Part shown: piece after piece, positions 50,771 through 59,007 of the stretch | Position numbering within the stretch: position 1 is the stretch's first letter | How the letters are laid out: each line of letters opens with the position of its first letter | Notes under the pieces: generated by a model | Seen by the model: only the letters and a program-made list of their open reading frames with translations | The model's database searches: none | Told to the model about the DNA's origin: nothing | Position numbers and translations under genes: made by a program | Assembly (NCBI GenBank): GCA_017456805.1 | Contig: JAFTIQ010000010.1 | Coordinates: forward strand, 62,001 to 126,000 | Source of the DNA: Lentisphaeria bacterium | GTDB lineage: Bacteria; Verrucomicrobiota; Lentisphaeria; Victivallales; UBA1829 | DNA: 64,000 nt | Direction: 5' to 3'

Positions 50771-51913
50771 ATGAAAACATTATTGAAAGACTGCCAGTTA
50801 GTCTCCCCCGAAATTGAATTGGAAGGTGCTTCCATTCTGATTGAAAACGATCGGATCAAACGGATCTACACCTGCGATGATGAATTGCCGGAAGCAGATC
50901 AGGTCATTGATATCCAGGGCGATTTCGTCATGCCCGGATTTATTGATGTCCATTGTCACGGAAATTCCGGACTCGATTTTGCAGACTGCACGCTGGAAGC
51001 TGTCAGAACCATGGCGGAAAAGAAACTTCTGGAAGGAGTCACAACGCTTCTTCCCACCACCCTTACTCTGCCCGAAGAAACACTGGCAGAAGCCATGAAA
51101 ACCGCTGCTGAATATGCCAAGAATCCCACAGGCTGCAAAGTCCCCGGTGTTCACCTGGAAGGCCCCTTCATCAACCCGAAATGCCTGGGTGCACAGAATC
51201 CGGCTTATGTCCGCGCTCCCGATGTTGCTGAAGTGATGCGCCTCAATGCGATCTATCCCGTTCTGAAAGTTTCCTATGCAGTGGAAATGGAAGGCGGAGC
51301 AGAATTTGCAGCGGAACTGATCTCAGAAGGGATCACCCCCTCCTGCGTTCACAGTGCCGCAACCTATGCCCAGTTCCAGGCCGCCCGGGAACACGGTTTG
51401 AAAAACCTGAGCCATTTCTGCAACCAGATGACTCCGCTCCACCACCGCGATATCGGTCTGGTCGGTGCCGGATTGGTGAATGAAGATGTTTATATTGAAT
51501 TCATCTGTGATAAACTTCATATCTGCCCCGACATGATCAATCTGGTGTTCTCTCTGAAAGATGTCAATCACATTCAGTTGATCACCGATGCGATGCGTGC
51601 AGCCGGAATGCCCGATGGCGAATCCTCTCTCGGCGGTCTCCCGGTCATTGTGAAGGACGGCGCAGCCCGTTTGAAATCCAACGGAGCTTTGGCAGGAAGT
51701 ACACTGAAGCTGAATCACGCGCTGCGGAATGTGGCTGAAATCACCGGTTATGCACTCTCTGAACTGGTCAAGACCACCTCCTGGAACCAGGCTTGCGCCC
51801 TCGGTCTGAAAGATGTGGGACGCTTGGAACCCGGTTACTTTGCTGACATCGTTGTCCTCGACGGCAGTTTTGAAGTCCGCCAGGTCTTTGTCAACGGCGT
51901 TCAGAAAGTCTGA
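50771..51913 (+). CDS. nagA: N-acetylglucosamine-6-phosphate deacetylase
   Basis: Removes the acetyl group from GlcNAc-6-phosphate in amino-sugar and cell-wall recycling. The 380-residue length is normal. Amidohydrolase metal sites are intact: GFIDVHCHG (His61, His63), VHLEGPF (Glu130), PSCVHSAATY (His194), LSHFCNQM (His215) and the catalytic Asp273 in LITDAM. The C-terminal GRLEPGYFADIVVLD closes the beta-sandwich. Start at MKTLLKD, after AAGGAG. It stands alone between its own promoter and terminator; nagB is not in the window. Confidence 0.96.
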   Translation: MKTLLKDCQLVSPEIELEGASILIENDRIKRIYTCDDELPEADQVIDIQGDFVMPGFIDVHCHGNSGLDFADCTLEAVRTMAEKKLLEGVTTLLPTTLTLPEETLAEAMKTAAEYAKNPTGCKVPGVHLEGPFINPKCLGAQNPAYVRAPDVAEVMRLNAIYPVLKVSYAVEMEGGAEFAAELISEGITPSCVHSAATYAQFQAAREHGLKNLSHFCNQMTPLHHRDIGLVGAGLVNEDVYIEFICDKLHICPDMINLVFSLKDVNHIQLITDAMRAAGMPDGESSLGGLPVIVKDGAARLKSNGALAGSTLKLNHALRNVAEITGYALSELVKTTSWNQACALGLKDVGRLEPGYFADIVVLDGSFEVRQVFVNGVQKV

Positions 51914-51922
51914 TCGATCTGT

Positions 51923-51960
51923 AAAGAGCCGGATCCGTCAAAGGAACCGGCTCTTTTCAA
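51923..51960 (+). terminator. nagA terminator
   Basis: AAAGAGCCGG (51923-51932) pairs with CCGGCTCTTT (51947-51956), followed by TC. Confidence 0.85.
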
Positions 51961-51981
51961 AAACTTCCAGAGGGATCCCTG

Positions 51982-53262
51982 ATGAAAAACAAATTCATTC
52001 TGTCTGTACTGTTCGGTTTCAGCCTGATGTTTTCTGCGGCGGGAACATCTTCCCAGCCGGTTGCGGTGGCATCGGTGCGGAATCCTCTGGAATTTTCTCA
52101 GAAATTGAGTTTTTTTCTTGCGGATGCAGATCCTCAGGCGGGGAGCCGTGCAGCGGTTCTGCTCAGTGCCTGGATGCTTTCTCCGCAGTTATCTGCCATG
52201 AACTTGCAGAAGCCTGTCACGGGCTACATGTATTTCTCTGAAACATCGATCCAGCCGGTACTTTTCGGAACGCTCCGGCAGGGGATCAATCCTATCAACA
52301 TTCCATTTCTGCCCGGTCAGATCCTCGTTCCGGAAACGTTACCGGGCAACAAGATCAAGTATGTGGATCCCAGATTCAAAAAACATGTTTTGAATCTGAA
52401 AGAAAATTCGATTTTTCTGCCGAAAGCCGATCTGGCAGGATATTATTATTTCCGGGAGGATTATATCCCCGGGAAGAAATCCGGCAGCCATGAAATCGCA
52501 TTTCTTATGTCCACCGAATTGAGTAAAATCTCTTATACCGTGACCTTTCCCGAAAAAAATCTGCTGAACATCATGCTGGAAATGGAAGCGGTCAAAGGCG
52601 GCAGACTGGCGGCATTCAGCAATAAAAGTTTTCCGCGCCTCAGGGATAGGGTCCGCATCCTTCCCAAAGCCGATGATTATTTCTACGCTGTTATTCCGGC
52701 AGATCAGACGTTTGCTGAGGGGCTTTCCATGTTCTATGCATGGGTCGTGCCTGATTTTTCCGATCATGAACATATCTACGGAAAATTCCTGAACAGTGTG
52801 ATTTCCGGTGACCATAATACAGCCCTCGCCCTCAGTAAAAATCGGGATTACTTCCTGTTCAGCGGCTTGCTGCCGTCAGAGGAAGCAAGGAAAGAGTTTG
52901 AAAAATATCTTCAATCACACGGAGATTCCTACGGCAATCAGACCTATATTTTCCATAACGACAACGGGACAAATGTCTATGTCAGAGTTATTGGGAACAC
53001 GGCGAATCTTCTTATCAGGAAGAACGATGGCGAACCCCGGCAGATCGGGAAAGTGTTTATGGATCTTACTCACCCGCGGGCAGTCATGCGTGACCGGGAA
53101 TTTCTCTCCGGCTTTTTCCGGAAAGCTGACGGGTCCTATGAAAAAATGGTCACCGGCTCCATGCTGAACGGGAAGTTCCGTTTGAATATGAAACTCCGGC
53201 CTCAAGCTGTTCTCAACACATTTCCCGTGCTGCTTACCGGTGAGGATCTGCAGATAGAATGA
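51982..53262 (+). CDS. Secreted protein of unknown function
   Basis: A 426-residue protein with signal peptide MKNKFILSVLFGFSLMFSAA, so it is exported. I recognise no domain or catalytic motif. The alternating hydrophobic stretches (GYMYFSETSIQPVLFGTLRQ, FLLSTELSKISYTVTFPE-like segments) suggest mostly beta structure, possibly two related halves (about 60-270 and 275-420) as in proteins that bind other proteins or lipids. AGAGGGATCCCTG precedes the ATG. The stop overlaps the next start (GAATGA), so it is translationally coupled to the UPF0489 gene. No clear promoter was found after the nagA terminator. Confidence 0.6.
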   Translation: MKNKFILSVLFGFSLMFSAAGTSSQPVAVASVRNPLEFSQKLSFFLADADPQAGSRAAVLLSAWMLSPQLSAMNLQKPVTGYMYFSETSIQPVLFGTLRQGINPINIPFLPGQILVPETLPGNKIKYVDPRFKKHVLNLKENSIFLPKADLAGYYYFREDYIPGKKSGSHEIAFLMSTELSKISYTVTFPEKNLLNIMLEMEAVKGGRLAAFSNKSFPRLRDRVRILPKADDYFYAVIPADQTFAEGLSMFYAWVVPDFSDHEHIYGKFLNSVISGDHNTALALSKNRDYFLFSGLLPSEEARKEFEKYLQSHGDSYGNQTYIFHNDNGTNVYVRVIGNTANLLIRKNDGEPRQIGKVFMDLTHPRAVMRDREFLSGFFRKADGSYEKMVTGSMLNGKFRLNMKLRPQAVLNTFPVLLTGEDLQIE

Positions 53263-53903
53263 TCCCTTACTGCGTCGTCGAACAGCATCATGAAGTCCTT
53301 CCGTTCTGGGAAGAAACTGCTGAAAAATATCCCCTTGATTTTATTCTGACCCTGGATCACCATACAGATGTACTTCCAGCTTTCAGCCGGATGGAGGAAA
53401 AACCGGAGATTTTGAATCAATCGGCAATCGAAGCGGTCAAACAGCTCCGGCATGATGAGCATATCGACTGGGCTTTGCGTGCGGGAATCATGAAACAGGC
53501 AATTATCCTTTCTCATGAAAATTTCACTGTTCCGGCACACCCGGCCATGAAAGTGATCTGTCCTCCCTTCTGGCCGGAAACCCAGGCAATCCTGAATTCC
53601 GAACCGGAAGCAGTTTCCGCGGCGGAAAAAGTTCTGGAACCGGACTGCCTGAAGTATGCAGTCTCTCCGGAAGATCTCCGGAAAAATTATATTCTTGACC
53701 TTGATCTGGATAATTTTCTCTGTGCCGGAGCGCTCCATCCGGAAAAACCGGAATTTTTTCTGGATCTGGTCTCCCATGCCCGGGGAATTTCTATTTCTAT
53801 GGAACGGGACTGGCAGAGGATTTTGCGTCTGAAAGGGGAAACTTTGACTTCTGATGACATTTTATCCATGCTGGAACAGCTGATCGGACAAAAATTCGCT
53901 TGA
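53259..53903 (+). CDS. UPF0489-family protein
   Basis: A 214-residue cytoplasmic protein of the UPF0489 (C5orf22) family. Landmarks: VVEQHHEVLPFWEE near the start, ILTLDHHTDVLP with the family's Asp/His cluster, and ILDLDLDNFLC. The Asp/His pattern is reminiscent of arginase-like metal sites, but no activity is established. It is coupled to the upstream secreted protein. The Nif11 promoter overlaps its end, so that unit is separate. Confidence 0.75.
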   Translation: MIPYCVVEQHHEVLPFWEETAEKYPLDFILTLDHHTDVLPAFSRMEEKPEILNQSAIEAVKQLRHDEHIDWALRAGIMKQAIILSHENFTVPAHPAMKVICPPFWPETQAILNSEPEAVSAAEKVLEPDCLKYAVSPEDLRKNYILDLDLDNFLCAGALHPEKPEFFLDLVSHARGISISMERDWQRILRLKGETLTSDDILSMLEQLIGQKFA

Positions 53904-53927
53904 TTTTTTGCAAAATGATTGTATAAT
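53900..53927 (+). promoter_or_regulatory. Promoter of the Nif11-like gene
   Basis: TTGATT (53900-53905), 16-nt spacer, TATAAT (53922-53927); a near-consensus site suggesting strong expression. Confidence 0.75.
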
Positions 53928-53964
53928 ACTCAAGAGAAAAACTTTAACTGAAAGAGGTGTTATT

Positions 53965-54255
53965 ATGTCTATCGAAAACGCAAGAGCATTCTGCATGAAA
54001 ATGATGAGTGATGATGAATTCCGTGATTCTCTCGGACAGGCAGCATCTGCTGACGGAATCCGCGGGATCATTGCTGATGCAGGATTCAGTTTTTCCAAAT
54101 TTGACCTTCTTAAGATCGTCGGCGAGCTTACCGGCAAAAAAATCGAAGCTGACGAACTGGAAAAAATGGTTTGCGATTTCTATCAGGAAGAAGTTGCAGC
54201 GGAAAATCCGCAGGCAGTTGCCAATGTGACAGAATGGTTCCGTTCTCTGGAATGA
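53965..54255 (+). CDS. Small Nif11-domain-like protein
   Basis: A 96-residue protein. The N-terminal 50 residues follow the Nif11 leader-domain pattern (MSIENARAFCMKMMSDDEFR, SLGQAASADGIRGIIADAGF, then FSKFDLLKI). Nif11 domains serve as leader peptides of some RiPP precursors, but here there is no GG-type cleavage site or Cys/Ser/Thr-rich core, and no maturation enzyme nearby; the C-terminal half is an acidic helix. It is probably a stand-alone regulator or binding protein. Own strong promoter and terminator; AAAGAGGTG precedes the ATG. Confidence 0.75.
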   Translation: MSIENARAFCMKMMSDDEFRDSLGQAASADGIRGIIADAGFSFSKFDLLKIVGELTGKKIEADELEKMVCDFYQEEVAAENPQAVANVTEWFRSLE

Positions 54256-54308
54256 TCTGCTGTTCTCAGTTTTCTGATCGCTGAACCCGATCGGGAACAA
54301 AACGTTAT

Positions 54309-54347
54309 ACTCATGAAGAGAAATCTGCTCTTCATGAGTTTTTTTTT
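54309..54347 (+). terminator. Terminator of the Nif11-like gene
   Basis: ACTCATGAAGAG (54309-54320) pairs perfectly with CTCTTCATGAGT (54328-54339), followed by a run of eight T. Confidence 0.97.
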
Positions 54348-54409
54348 GCTAAGGCACTGAGGTGCATTGAAATATTCTGTTTTTTTTTGAAAAAAATAGT
54401 CTGGACAGA

Positions 54410-54437
54410 TTGAAATTAACGATCCAGCATGTATATT
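54410..54437 (+). promoter_or_regulatory. cdaA operon promoter
   Basis: TTGAAA (54410-54415), 16-nt spacer, TATATT (54432-54437), 56 nt before the GTG start. It supports the GTG over the upstream ATG at 54410, which lies in the promoter. Confidence 0.65.
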
Positions 54438-54493
54438 TCCGGGTACCACCTTTTTTCCCTGCGGGAAGCAGTTATCATATAAGGAGCAAATTC

Positions 54494-55318
54494 GTGTCAT
54501 CAGGCTTATTGCAGACATTGGAAGGAATTTATAATATCGGGCGTCATTTTCTCGATTACGGGATCATCGTCCTGATGGTTTATTACATCCTGAAATTCAT
54601 GCGCGGAACACGCGCTGCCAGTGTGCTTGCAGGGCTTGTTATCGCATTGATTTTCCTGACGGTTCTTACAAAAACATTGAAGTTTGATGTTCTGAACTGG
54701 CTTTTAATGAATTTCTGGACGATTCTTGCGACCGCTCTTGTGGTGATTTTTCAGCCGGAACTGCGGCGGGCATTCGCCCAGCTCGGAAGCAGATACTTCT
54801 CCCAGCAGTCTGACACCAGACGGCAGACCATCGTGGAAACAGTGACTGCTGTCACCCAGATGTCCCGGAACAGAACCGGTGCTTTGATCGTTTTTGAACG
54901 GCAGATCGGGCTTGCAAGCATCAAAAACAGCGCAATCCCCCTGGAAGCAAAAGTCAGCGAAACTCTTCTTCTGACGATTTTTTTCCCCAATACTCCGCTT
55001 CATGACGGGGCATTGATCATTCGCGGAGACACCATCGAAGCCGGTCATGCGATTCTTCCGCTGACTCAGCAGCCGGAATATGCAAAAATGAATCTCGGCA
55101 CCCGGCACCGTGCGGCGATCGGGGTAACAGAGGAAACCGATGCCGTGGCAGTTGTCGTTTCCGAAGAAACAGGTTCCATCAGTGTGGCAATGCGGGGCGT
55201 TCTGGATCGGAACATCACCCCCGGGCAGCTGAATGATATTCTTTCCAAACATCTGCTGAACAGCGGAATCGGAAATTCAATCCAATCAAAGAACGGAGAC
55301 AGCAGCAATGCCGGGTAA
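54494..55318 (+). CDS. cdaA: Diadenylate cyclase CdaA
   Basis: Makes c-di-AMP from two ATP at the inner membrane. A 274-residue protein with three N-terminal transmembrane helices (GIIVLMVYYILKFM, ASVLAGLVIALIFLTVL, NFWTILATALVVIF) and a DAC domain with DGA in NTPLHDGALII and RHR in LGTRHRAAIG. GTG start preceded by AAGGAG. The ybbR-type gene overlaps its end by 11 nt, as in the classical cdaA-cdaR arrangement; glmM is not next. Confidence 0.94.
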   Translation: MSSGLLQTLEGIYNIGRHFLDYGIIVLMVYYILKFMRGTRAASVLAGLVIALIFLTVLTKTLKFDVLNWLLMNFWTILATALVVIFQPELRRAFAQLGSRYFSQQSDTRRQTIVETVTAVTQMSRNRTGALIVFERQIGLASIKNSAIPLEAKVSETLLLTIFFPNTPLHDGALIIRGDTIEAGHAILPLTQQPEYAKMNLGTRHRAAIGVTEETDAVAVVVSEETGSISVAMRGVLDRNITPGQLNDILSKHLLNSGIGNSIQSKNGDSSNAG

Positions 55319-56288
55319 ATCAAAGAGAAAAACGCTGTGGCAAATGGTTCCTGCCTTCATCCGTGAAGATTTCGTGCGGAAATTGATCGCGTTGATTCTG
55401 GCAACCATCATCTATATCGGTGTGCTGGACCGTCTGGGCGTCAATCAGGATATCTCCGGCGTCCGGGTCCCCGTAAAAACCCCATCCAGTTTCGTGATCA
55501 TTCAGGATCAGATGCCGACCGTTACCCTCACTGTTTCTGGAAGTCAAAGCATTATCAAACGACTGAAACCGGAAGATTTTTCCGTCTCGAATATTGAAAT
55601 CCAGGAAGAGCGGTATCAGCAGGGAAAACCTTATGAGCTGAAATTGCGGCCGGAGAATTTCCGCGCACCCATCGGTGTTTCCGTGGTGTCGGTCAACCCC
55701 GAAATATTGAGGATCGATATTGATAAAGTGGAAACAAAAGAAGTGCTCGTAAGAGTCAAATTTGATCAGAATGAGCCCCTGCCCCCGGGATATAAACTGG
55801 ATCGTCACTCTGTTCATCCTGATAAAGTCATGGTCACAGGCCCCTCCTCCAGCATAGGAAAACTGGATTACATTACAACGGAACCGATCAGTCTTGACCG
55901 GATCACCCAGAATTTTGATATCACCAAGAAGCTGGTTGTTCATCTTCCGAATGTCAAAGTTTCTCCGCTCCAAGTGAAAATTTCTGCAGAAATCTCCCGG
56001 GAATTCGAAGAAAAGACTTACACAGCTCTTCCGATCCGTCTTATCTCCGGAGAAAATCAAAAAGCCAATTCGGCTGAATTGAAAGAAACGGTCCATGCAC
56101 AAGTGATGATTTCCGCTCCAAGCGAAATCCTGAGAACTCTCTCAGCTGACGATATTAAAGTATTTGTCGATATCAGCAACCTGAAAGAAAGCGGAACCTA
56201 TACCCTTCCTCTGGAATGCTGGATCGGAAAAAATAAAATCGAAGTCAAAACCATCCGCCCTGAAAAAGTAAAGGTCAAGATAAAATGA
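55308..56288 (+). CDS. YbbR-domain protein, likely regulator of CdaA
   Basis: A 326-residue protein with one N-terminal transmembrane helix (KLIALILATIIYIGVL) and three or four YbbR-type beta repeats outside the membrane (VTLTVSGSQSIIKRL, VKVTGPSS-like VMVTGPSSSIGKL, VHAQVMISAPSEILRTL). In Firmicutes the equivalent CdaR modulates CdaA activity. The gene order is the same here. GGAGACAGCAGCA precedes the ATG; its stop overlaps the next start. Confidence 0.85.
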   Translation: MPGKSKRKTLWQMVPAFIREDFVRKLIALILATIIYIGVLDRLGVNQDISGVRVPVKTPSSFVIIQDQMPTVTLTVSGSQSIIKRLKPEDFSVSNIEIQEERYQQGKPYELKLRPENFRAPIGVSVVSVNPEILRIDIDKVETKEVLVRVKFDQNEPLPPGYKLDRHSVHPDKVMVTGPSSSIGKLDYITTEPISLDRITQNFDITKKLVVHLPNVKVSPLQVKISAEISREFEEKTYTALPIRLISGENQKANSAELKETVHAQVMISAPSEILRTLSADDIKVFVDISNLKESGTYTLPLECWIGKNKIEVKTIRPEKVKVKIK

Positions 56289-56959
56289 TACGAAGAATAA
56301 CCCTTTCCGTGCTGCTGATCGCAGCGTTCGGTTTCACCGGCTGTTCCAAAAAGCAGGAACAGATGAGTACAGTCCGCCCCTATCTGATCCTGGAAATTTT
56401 TGAACTCAACCAGCAGAACAAACACCGGGAAGCTCTTATGAAGATCCGGAAACTGAGAGAACTGGACCCCACTAATGTCCTTCTTCCGGTTCTGGAGGCA
56501 AATACTCTTTCCAATGCGGAACTGAGAGAAGTGAATCAGCTGATGTATCATAATAAACGGAAAGAAGCGGAACTTCTTCTTAAAAATATTATCCGTCAGC
56601 ATAACTTTTCCGGAGGTTCGTTCGCGACTGCTGAAAAAATCAGCGATACCCTCCGCATGGAACAGCTTGCCCAGCATATTCTTGCGCCCCGTGCCACCTT
56701 TGCTCAGCCCCGGGGATATCATCCGGCATCTGAAATCCTTAACGATTCCATTAATGAATTCCTCCAGCTTGCTCAGAAATGGGGAGTTTCTCCCTGTTTG
56801 AAAAACAAAGTAATCCGTCAGATCCCCAGAGTTTCCCAGCTGCGTCATCAGGAAAAACTCCGGTCCTCCCTCTCTCTTGAGCTTTTCGCTCCCGGGCTTC
56901 AGGAACAGAGTTATCAGACCATGATGGCACTGAAATTTTATTCTGATGGAACAAATTGA
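56285..56959 (+). CDS. Putative lipoprotein, TPR-like
   Basis: A 224-residue protein with a lipobox (LIAAFGFTGCSKK, Cys20), so probably a membrane-anchored lipoprotein. Residues 35-85 have a helical TPR-like rhythm (EIFELNQQNKHREALMKI, RELDPTNVLLPVLEANTLSN). No enzyme motif. It is coupled to the ybbR gene by a 4-nt overlap, so a role in envelope or c-di-AMP-linked processes is plausible but unproven. Confidence 0.7.
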   Translation: MIRRITLSVLLIAAFGFTGCSKKQEQMSTVRPYLILEIFELNQQNKHREALMKIRKLRELDPTNVLLPVLEANTLSNAELREVNQLMYHNKRKEAELLLKNIIRQHNFSGGSFATAEKISDTLRMEQLAQHILAPRATFAQPRGYHPASEILNDSINEFLQLAQKWGVSPCLKNKVIRQIPRVSQLRHQEKLRSSLSLELFAPGLQEQSYQTMMALKFYSDGTN

Positions 56960-57037
56960 AAAACCTGCTGTCAAAAGTATAAAAAACGATCAAATAACAA
57001 TTCAGAATCAAAAAACCAAAACAAGAAAGGTATGATT

Positions 57038-58231
57038 ATGAAAGTTTCAAAGAAATGGATGCCTGTTCTGGCTCTCCCGACAATCTCCTTCGTGATGGCT
57101 GCAGAGCCCTGTAAAGATGGAGTTTGCCCTGTTCCCGCCGCGAAACCCGCAGCTCAGGCTCCCGCAGCGAAACCCGCAGCACCCGCAGCAAAACCTGCTC
57201 CGGCAGCGAAACCCGCAGCTCAGGCTCCCGCAGCAAAACCCGCAGCTCCCGCCGCGAAACCCGCAGCAGCTCCTGCGCCTGCCCCGGCACCCGCTCCGGT
57301 CGTCAAATCTGCAGAAGAAGTTCTGAAGTTCCTCCCCGAAGTCGTTCTTGAAGTCGGCAATGTCAAAGTCACAAAGGCTCAGGTCATTGCAAAATTCAAA
57401 GCACAGATTCCGGAACAGTTCCTCGGACAGATCCCCGAACCCCAGCTGAAAGATATGATCAAGCAGATGCTTACCGAAGATATTCTTCTCGGTATTGCAG
57501 AAAAGAACGGTTTCAAGCCCTCTGAAGCTCTTGTGAAAAAAGCTCTGCAGGAACAGCTTGCAAAACTGACTCCCGAACAGAGACAGCAGCTGGAAGCAAG
57601 ATTGAAAGCCGCAAACAAGACCATGGCTGCTTTCCTGGATGAACTTGCAAAAGATAAATCTGTCCAGAATCAGATGGCGATCCAGAACTGGGTTATGACC
57701 AAAATCGCTCCGACCATCAAAATCACCGATGAAGAAGCACTCAAGTTCTATAACGACAACAAAGCACGTCTTGTTTCTGAAGAAAGCATCACAGCTTCTC
57801 ACATTCTGATCCAGTCTGCCAAACCCGGCGATCCTGCAGAAGACAAGAAAGCAGAAGCCAAAGCAAAAGCAATTCTGGCTCAGATCCGCCAGGGTGCTGA
57901 CTTCGGCACACTCGCCCAGGCAGAATCTGCATGTCCTTCCGGTAAGAGAGCAAAGGGTGCTCTTGGCAAAATGACCAAAGCAACTCTTGATCAGGATTTC
58001 TGGAACGCTGCATTCAAACTGAAAAAAGGCGAAATCTCCGATGTTGTCAAAACCCAGTTCGGCTATCACATTATCCGTCTGGAAGACAAAACCGAAGCAG
58101 TTCCCCTGAAGTTTGAAGAGCTGAAGGCAGATATCATTGCTCATCTGACTGATCAGAAGATCCAGGAAAAGGTTGCAGCAGCAGTGGAAGAAGCAACCAA
58201 GAGCGGATTTGTGAAAATGGGTAATTTCTGA
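57038..58231 (+). CDS. Parvulin-type peptidyl-prolyl isomerase, exported
   Basis: A 397-residue envelope folding factor of the PpiC/SurA/PrsA kind. Signal peptide MKVSKKWMPVLALPTISFVM, then a linker of Ala/Pro/Lys repeats (about 28-90; AAKPAAQAP, APAAKP), a SurA-type N-terminal helical domain (about 95-230), and a parvulin domain (about 243-345: ITASHILIQSAKP, GADFGTLAQAESACPSG, GALGKMTK, FGYHIIRLEDK). It catalyses proline isomerisation on exported proteins. The second ATG is favoured by the spacing from AAAGG. A clear terminator follows; no clear promoter was found. Confidence 0.9.
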   Translation: MKVSKKWMPVLALPTISFVMAAEPCKDGVCPVPAAKPAAQAPAAKPAAPAAKPAPAAKPAAQAPAAKPAAPAAKPAAAPAPAPAPAPVVKSAEEVLKFLPEVVLEVGNVKVTKAQVIAKFKAQIPEQFLGQIPEPQLKDMIKQMLTEDILLGIAEKNGFKPSEALVKKALQEQLAKLTPEQRQQLEARLKAANKTMAAFLDELAKDKSVQNQMAIQNWVMTKIAPTIKITDEEALKFYNDNKARLVSEESITASHILIQSAKPGDPAEDKKAEAKAKAILAQIRQGADFGTLAQAESACPSGKRAKGALGKMTKATLDQDFWNAAFKLKKGEISDVVKTQFGYHIIRLEDKTEAVPLKFEELKADIIAHLTDQKIQEKVAAAVEEATKSGFVKMGNF

Positions 58232-58253
58232 TTTTCCCGACCTGAAAATTCCG

Positions 58254-58286
58254 AAAAGACCGCTGTAACGGCGGTCTTTTTTCTTT
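58254..58286 (+). terminator. Terminator of the isomerase gene
   Basis: AAAAGACCGC (58254-58263) pairs with GCGGTCTTTT (58271-58280), then TTCTTTT. Confidence 0.92.
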
Positions 58287-58324
58287 TATCCTGTTTTTTC
58301 TTGAGACTTTTTTCCTGTATCAGT

Positions 58325-58352
58325 TTGAAAAAACGAAAAAGCGGTGTATATT
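58325..58352 (+). promoter_or_regulatory. rpmH operon promoter
   Basis: TTGAAA (58325-58330), 16-nt spacer ending GAAAAAGCGGTG, TATATT (58347-58352). Shares its spacer end and -10 with the antiporter promoter. Confidence 0.8.
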
Positions 58353-58383
58353 TATGGGTCAGAATTTTAATTGTAACAGAAAA

Positions 58384-58436
58384 GGCGTGAAAACGCCATC
58401 TGAGAAAGGGAGTTACCGGGAATCGGCCGGACTTCC
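58384..58436 (+). promoter_or_regulatory. Structured rpmH leader
   Basis: The 115-nt leader has a small hairpin GGCGT-GAAA-ACGCC (58384-58397) and a longer one, GGGAGT-TA-CCGG / CCGG-ACTTCC (58408-58436, 7-nt loop). Position between promoter and start suggests autoregulation or mRNA stability control; this is inference. Confidence 0.45.
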
Positions 58437-58467
58437 TGAGATCAGATACAGAGAAAGGTATTAGAAA

Positions 58468-58602
58468 ATGAAGAGAACGTATCAGCCCTCAAAGATCAAA
58501 CGTCTCCGCACCTGCGGATTCAGAAAAAGAATGAAAACCGCTGGCGGCCGTCTGGTTCTGAAACGTCGTCGCGCTAAAGGTCGCAAGCGCCTCGCGCTTT
58601 AA
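58468..58602 (+). CDS. rpmH: 50S ribosomal protein L34
   Basis: A 44-residue basic ribosomal protein: [20 protein letters not shown] is the canonical start (KRTxQPS.. K..HGF/RTCGF) and the C-terminus [12 protein letters not shown] the canonical end. AAAGG sits upstream of the ATG. First of the conserved rpmH-rnpA-yidD-yidC-khpB block, often near the chromosome origin, though no dnaA or origin sequence is in view. Confidence 0.97.
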   Translation: MKRTYQPSKIKRLRTCGFRKRMKTAGGRLVLKRRRAKGRKRLAL

Positions 58603-58629
58603 CGACAGACAGCTTGGAGAACTACGCCG

Positions 58630-59007
58630 GTGAAAGCGTTTGAAAGTCTCCGCTGTCGCAGCGAATTTGACAGAGTGAAACAGATCGGGCGGCGTGAGTC
58701 GTCCGGTCTTTTTACTATGTTGTGGATCGCTGAAGCGGAAGATCTCCGGCGTTGCGGAGTGATATGCAGCAGAAAGTTCGACGTAAGAGCAGTAAAACGA
58801 AATCGCGCAAGACGTCTTGTGCGGGAATCCCTGAGATTGATCGGAGCGGAATCTCTCCAGCCATGCAGTCTCATCATCATTCCAAGACGGAACATTCTGA
58901 AAGTAAAGATGCCTGCCGTAAAAGAAAATCTGGAAAAAGCATTGAAGAAAGCGGGACTGCTGCAGAACAGCAGCGAAATCCCATCACAATTCTGTTCCTA
59001 TTCCTGA
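58630..59007 (+). CDS. rnpA: Ribonuclease P protein component
   Basis: The protein subunit of RNase P, which matures tRNA 5' ends with the RNA subunit. 125 residues. The core RNase P motif is present: GVICSRKFDVRAVKRNRARR and LVRESLRL with the RNR signature. SLIIIPR is the usual strand after it. The likely start is GTG at 58630, 27 nt after rpmH, with GGAG upstream. Its 3' third is overlapped out of frame by the yidD reading frame. Confidence 0.9.
   Translation: MKAFESLRCRSEFDRVKQIGRRESSGLFTMLWIAEAEDLRRCGVICSRKFDVRAVKRNRARRLVRESLRLIGAESLQPCSLIIIPRRNILKVKMPAVKENLEKALKKAGLLQNSSEIPSQFCSYS

Noticed and set aside
57047..58144. A 365-codon frame on the minus strand opposite the parvulin gene
   Set aside because: Its long run of Cys/Gly/Arg mirrors the Ala-Pro-Lys linker; the isomerase is clearly real.
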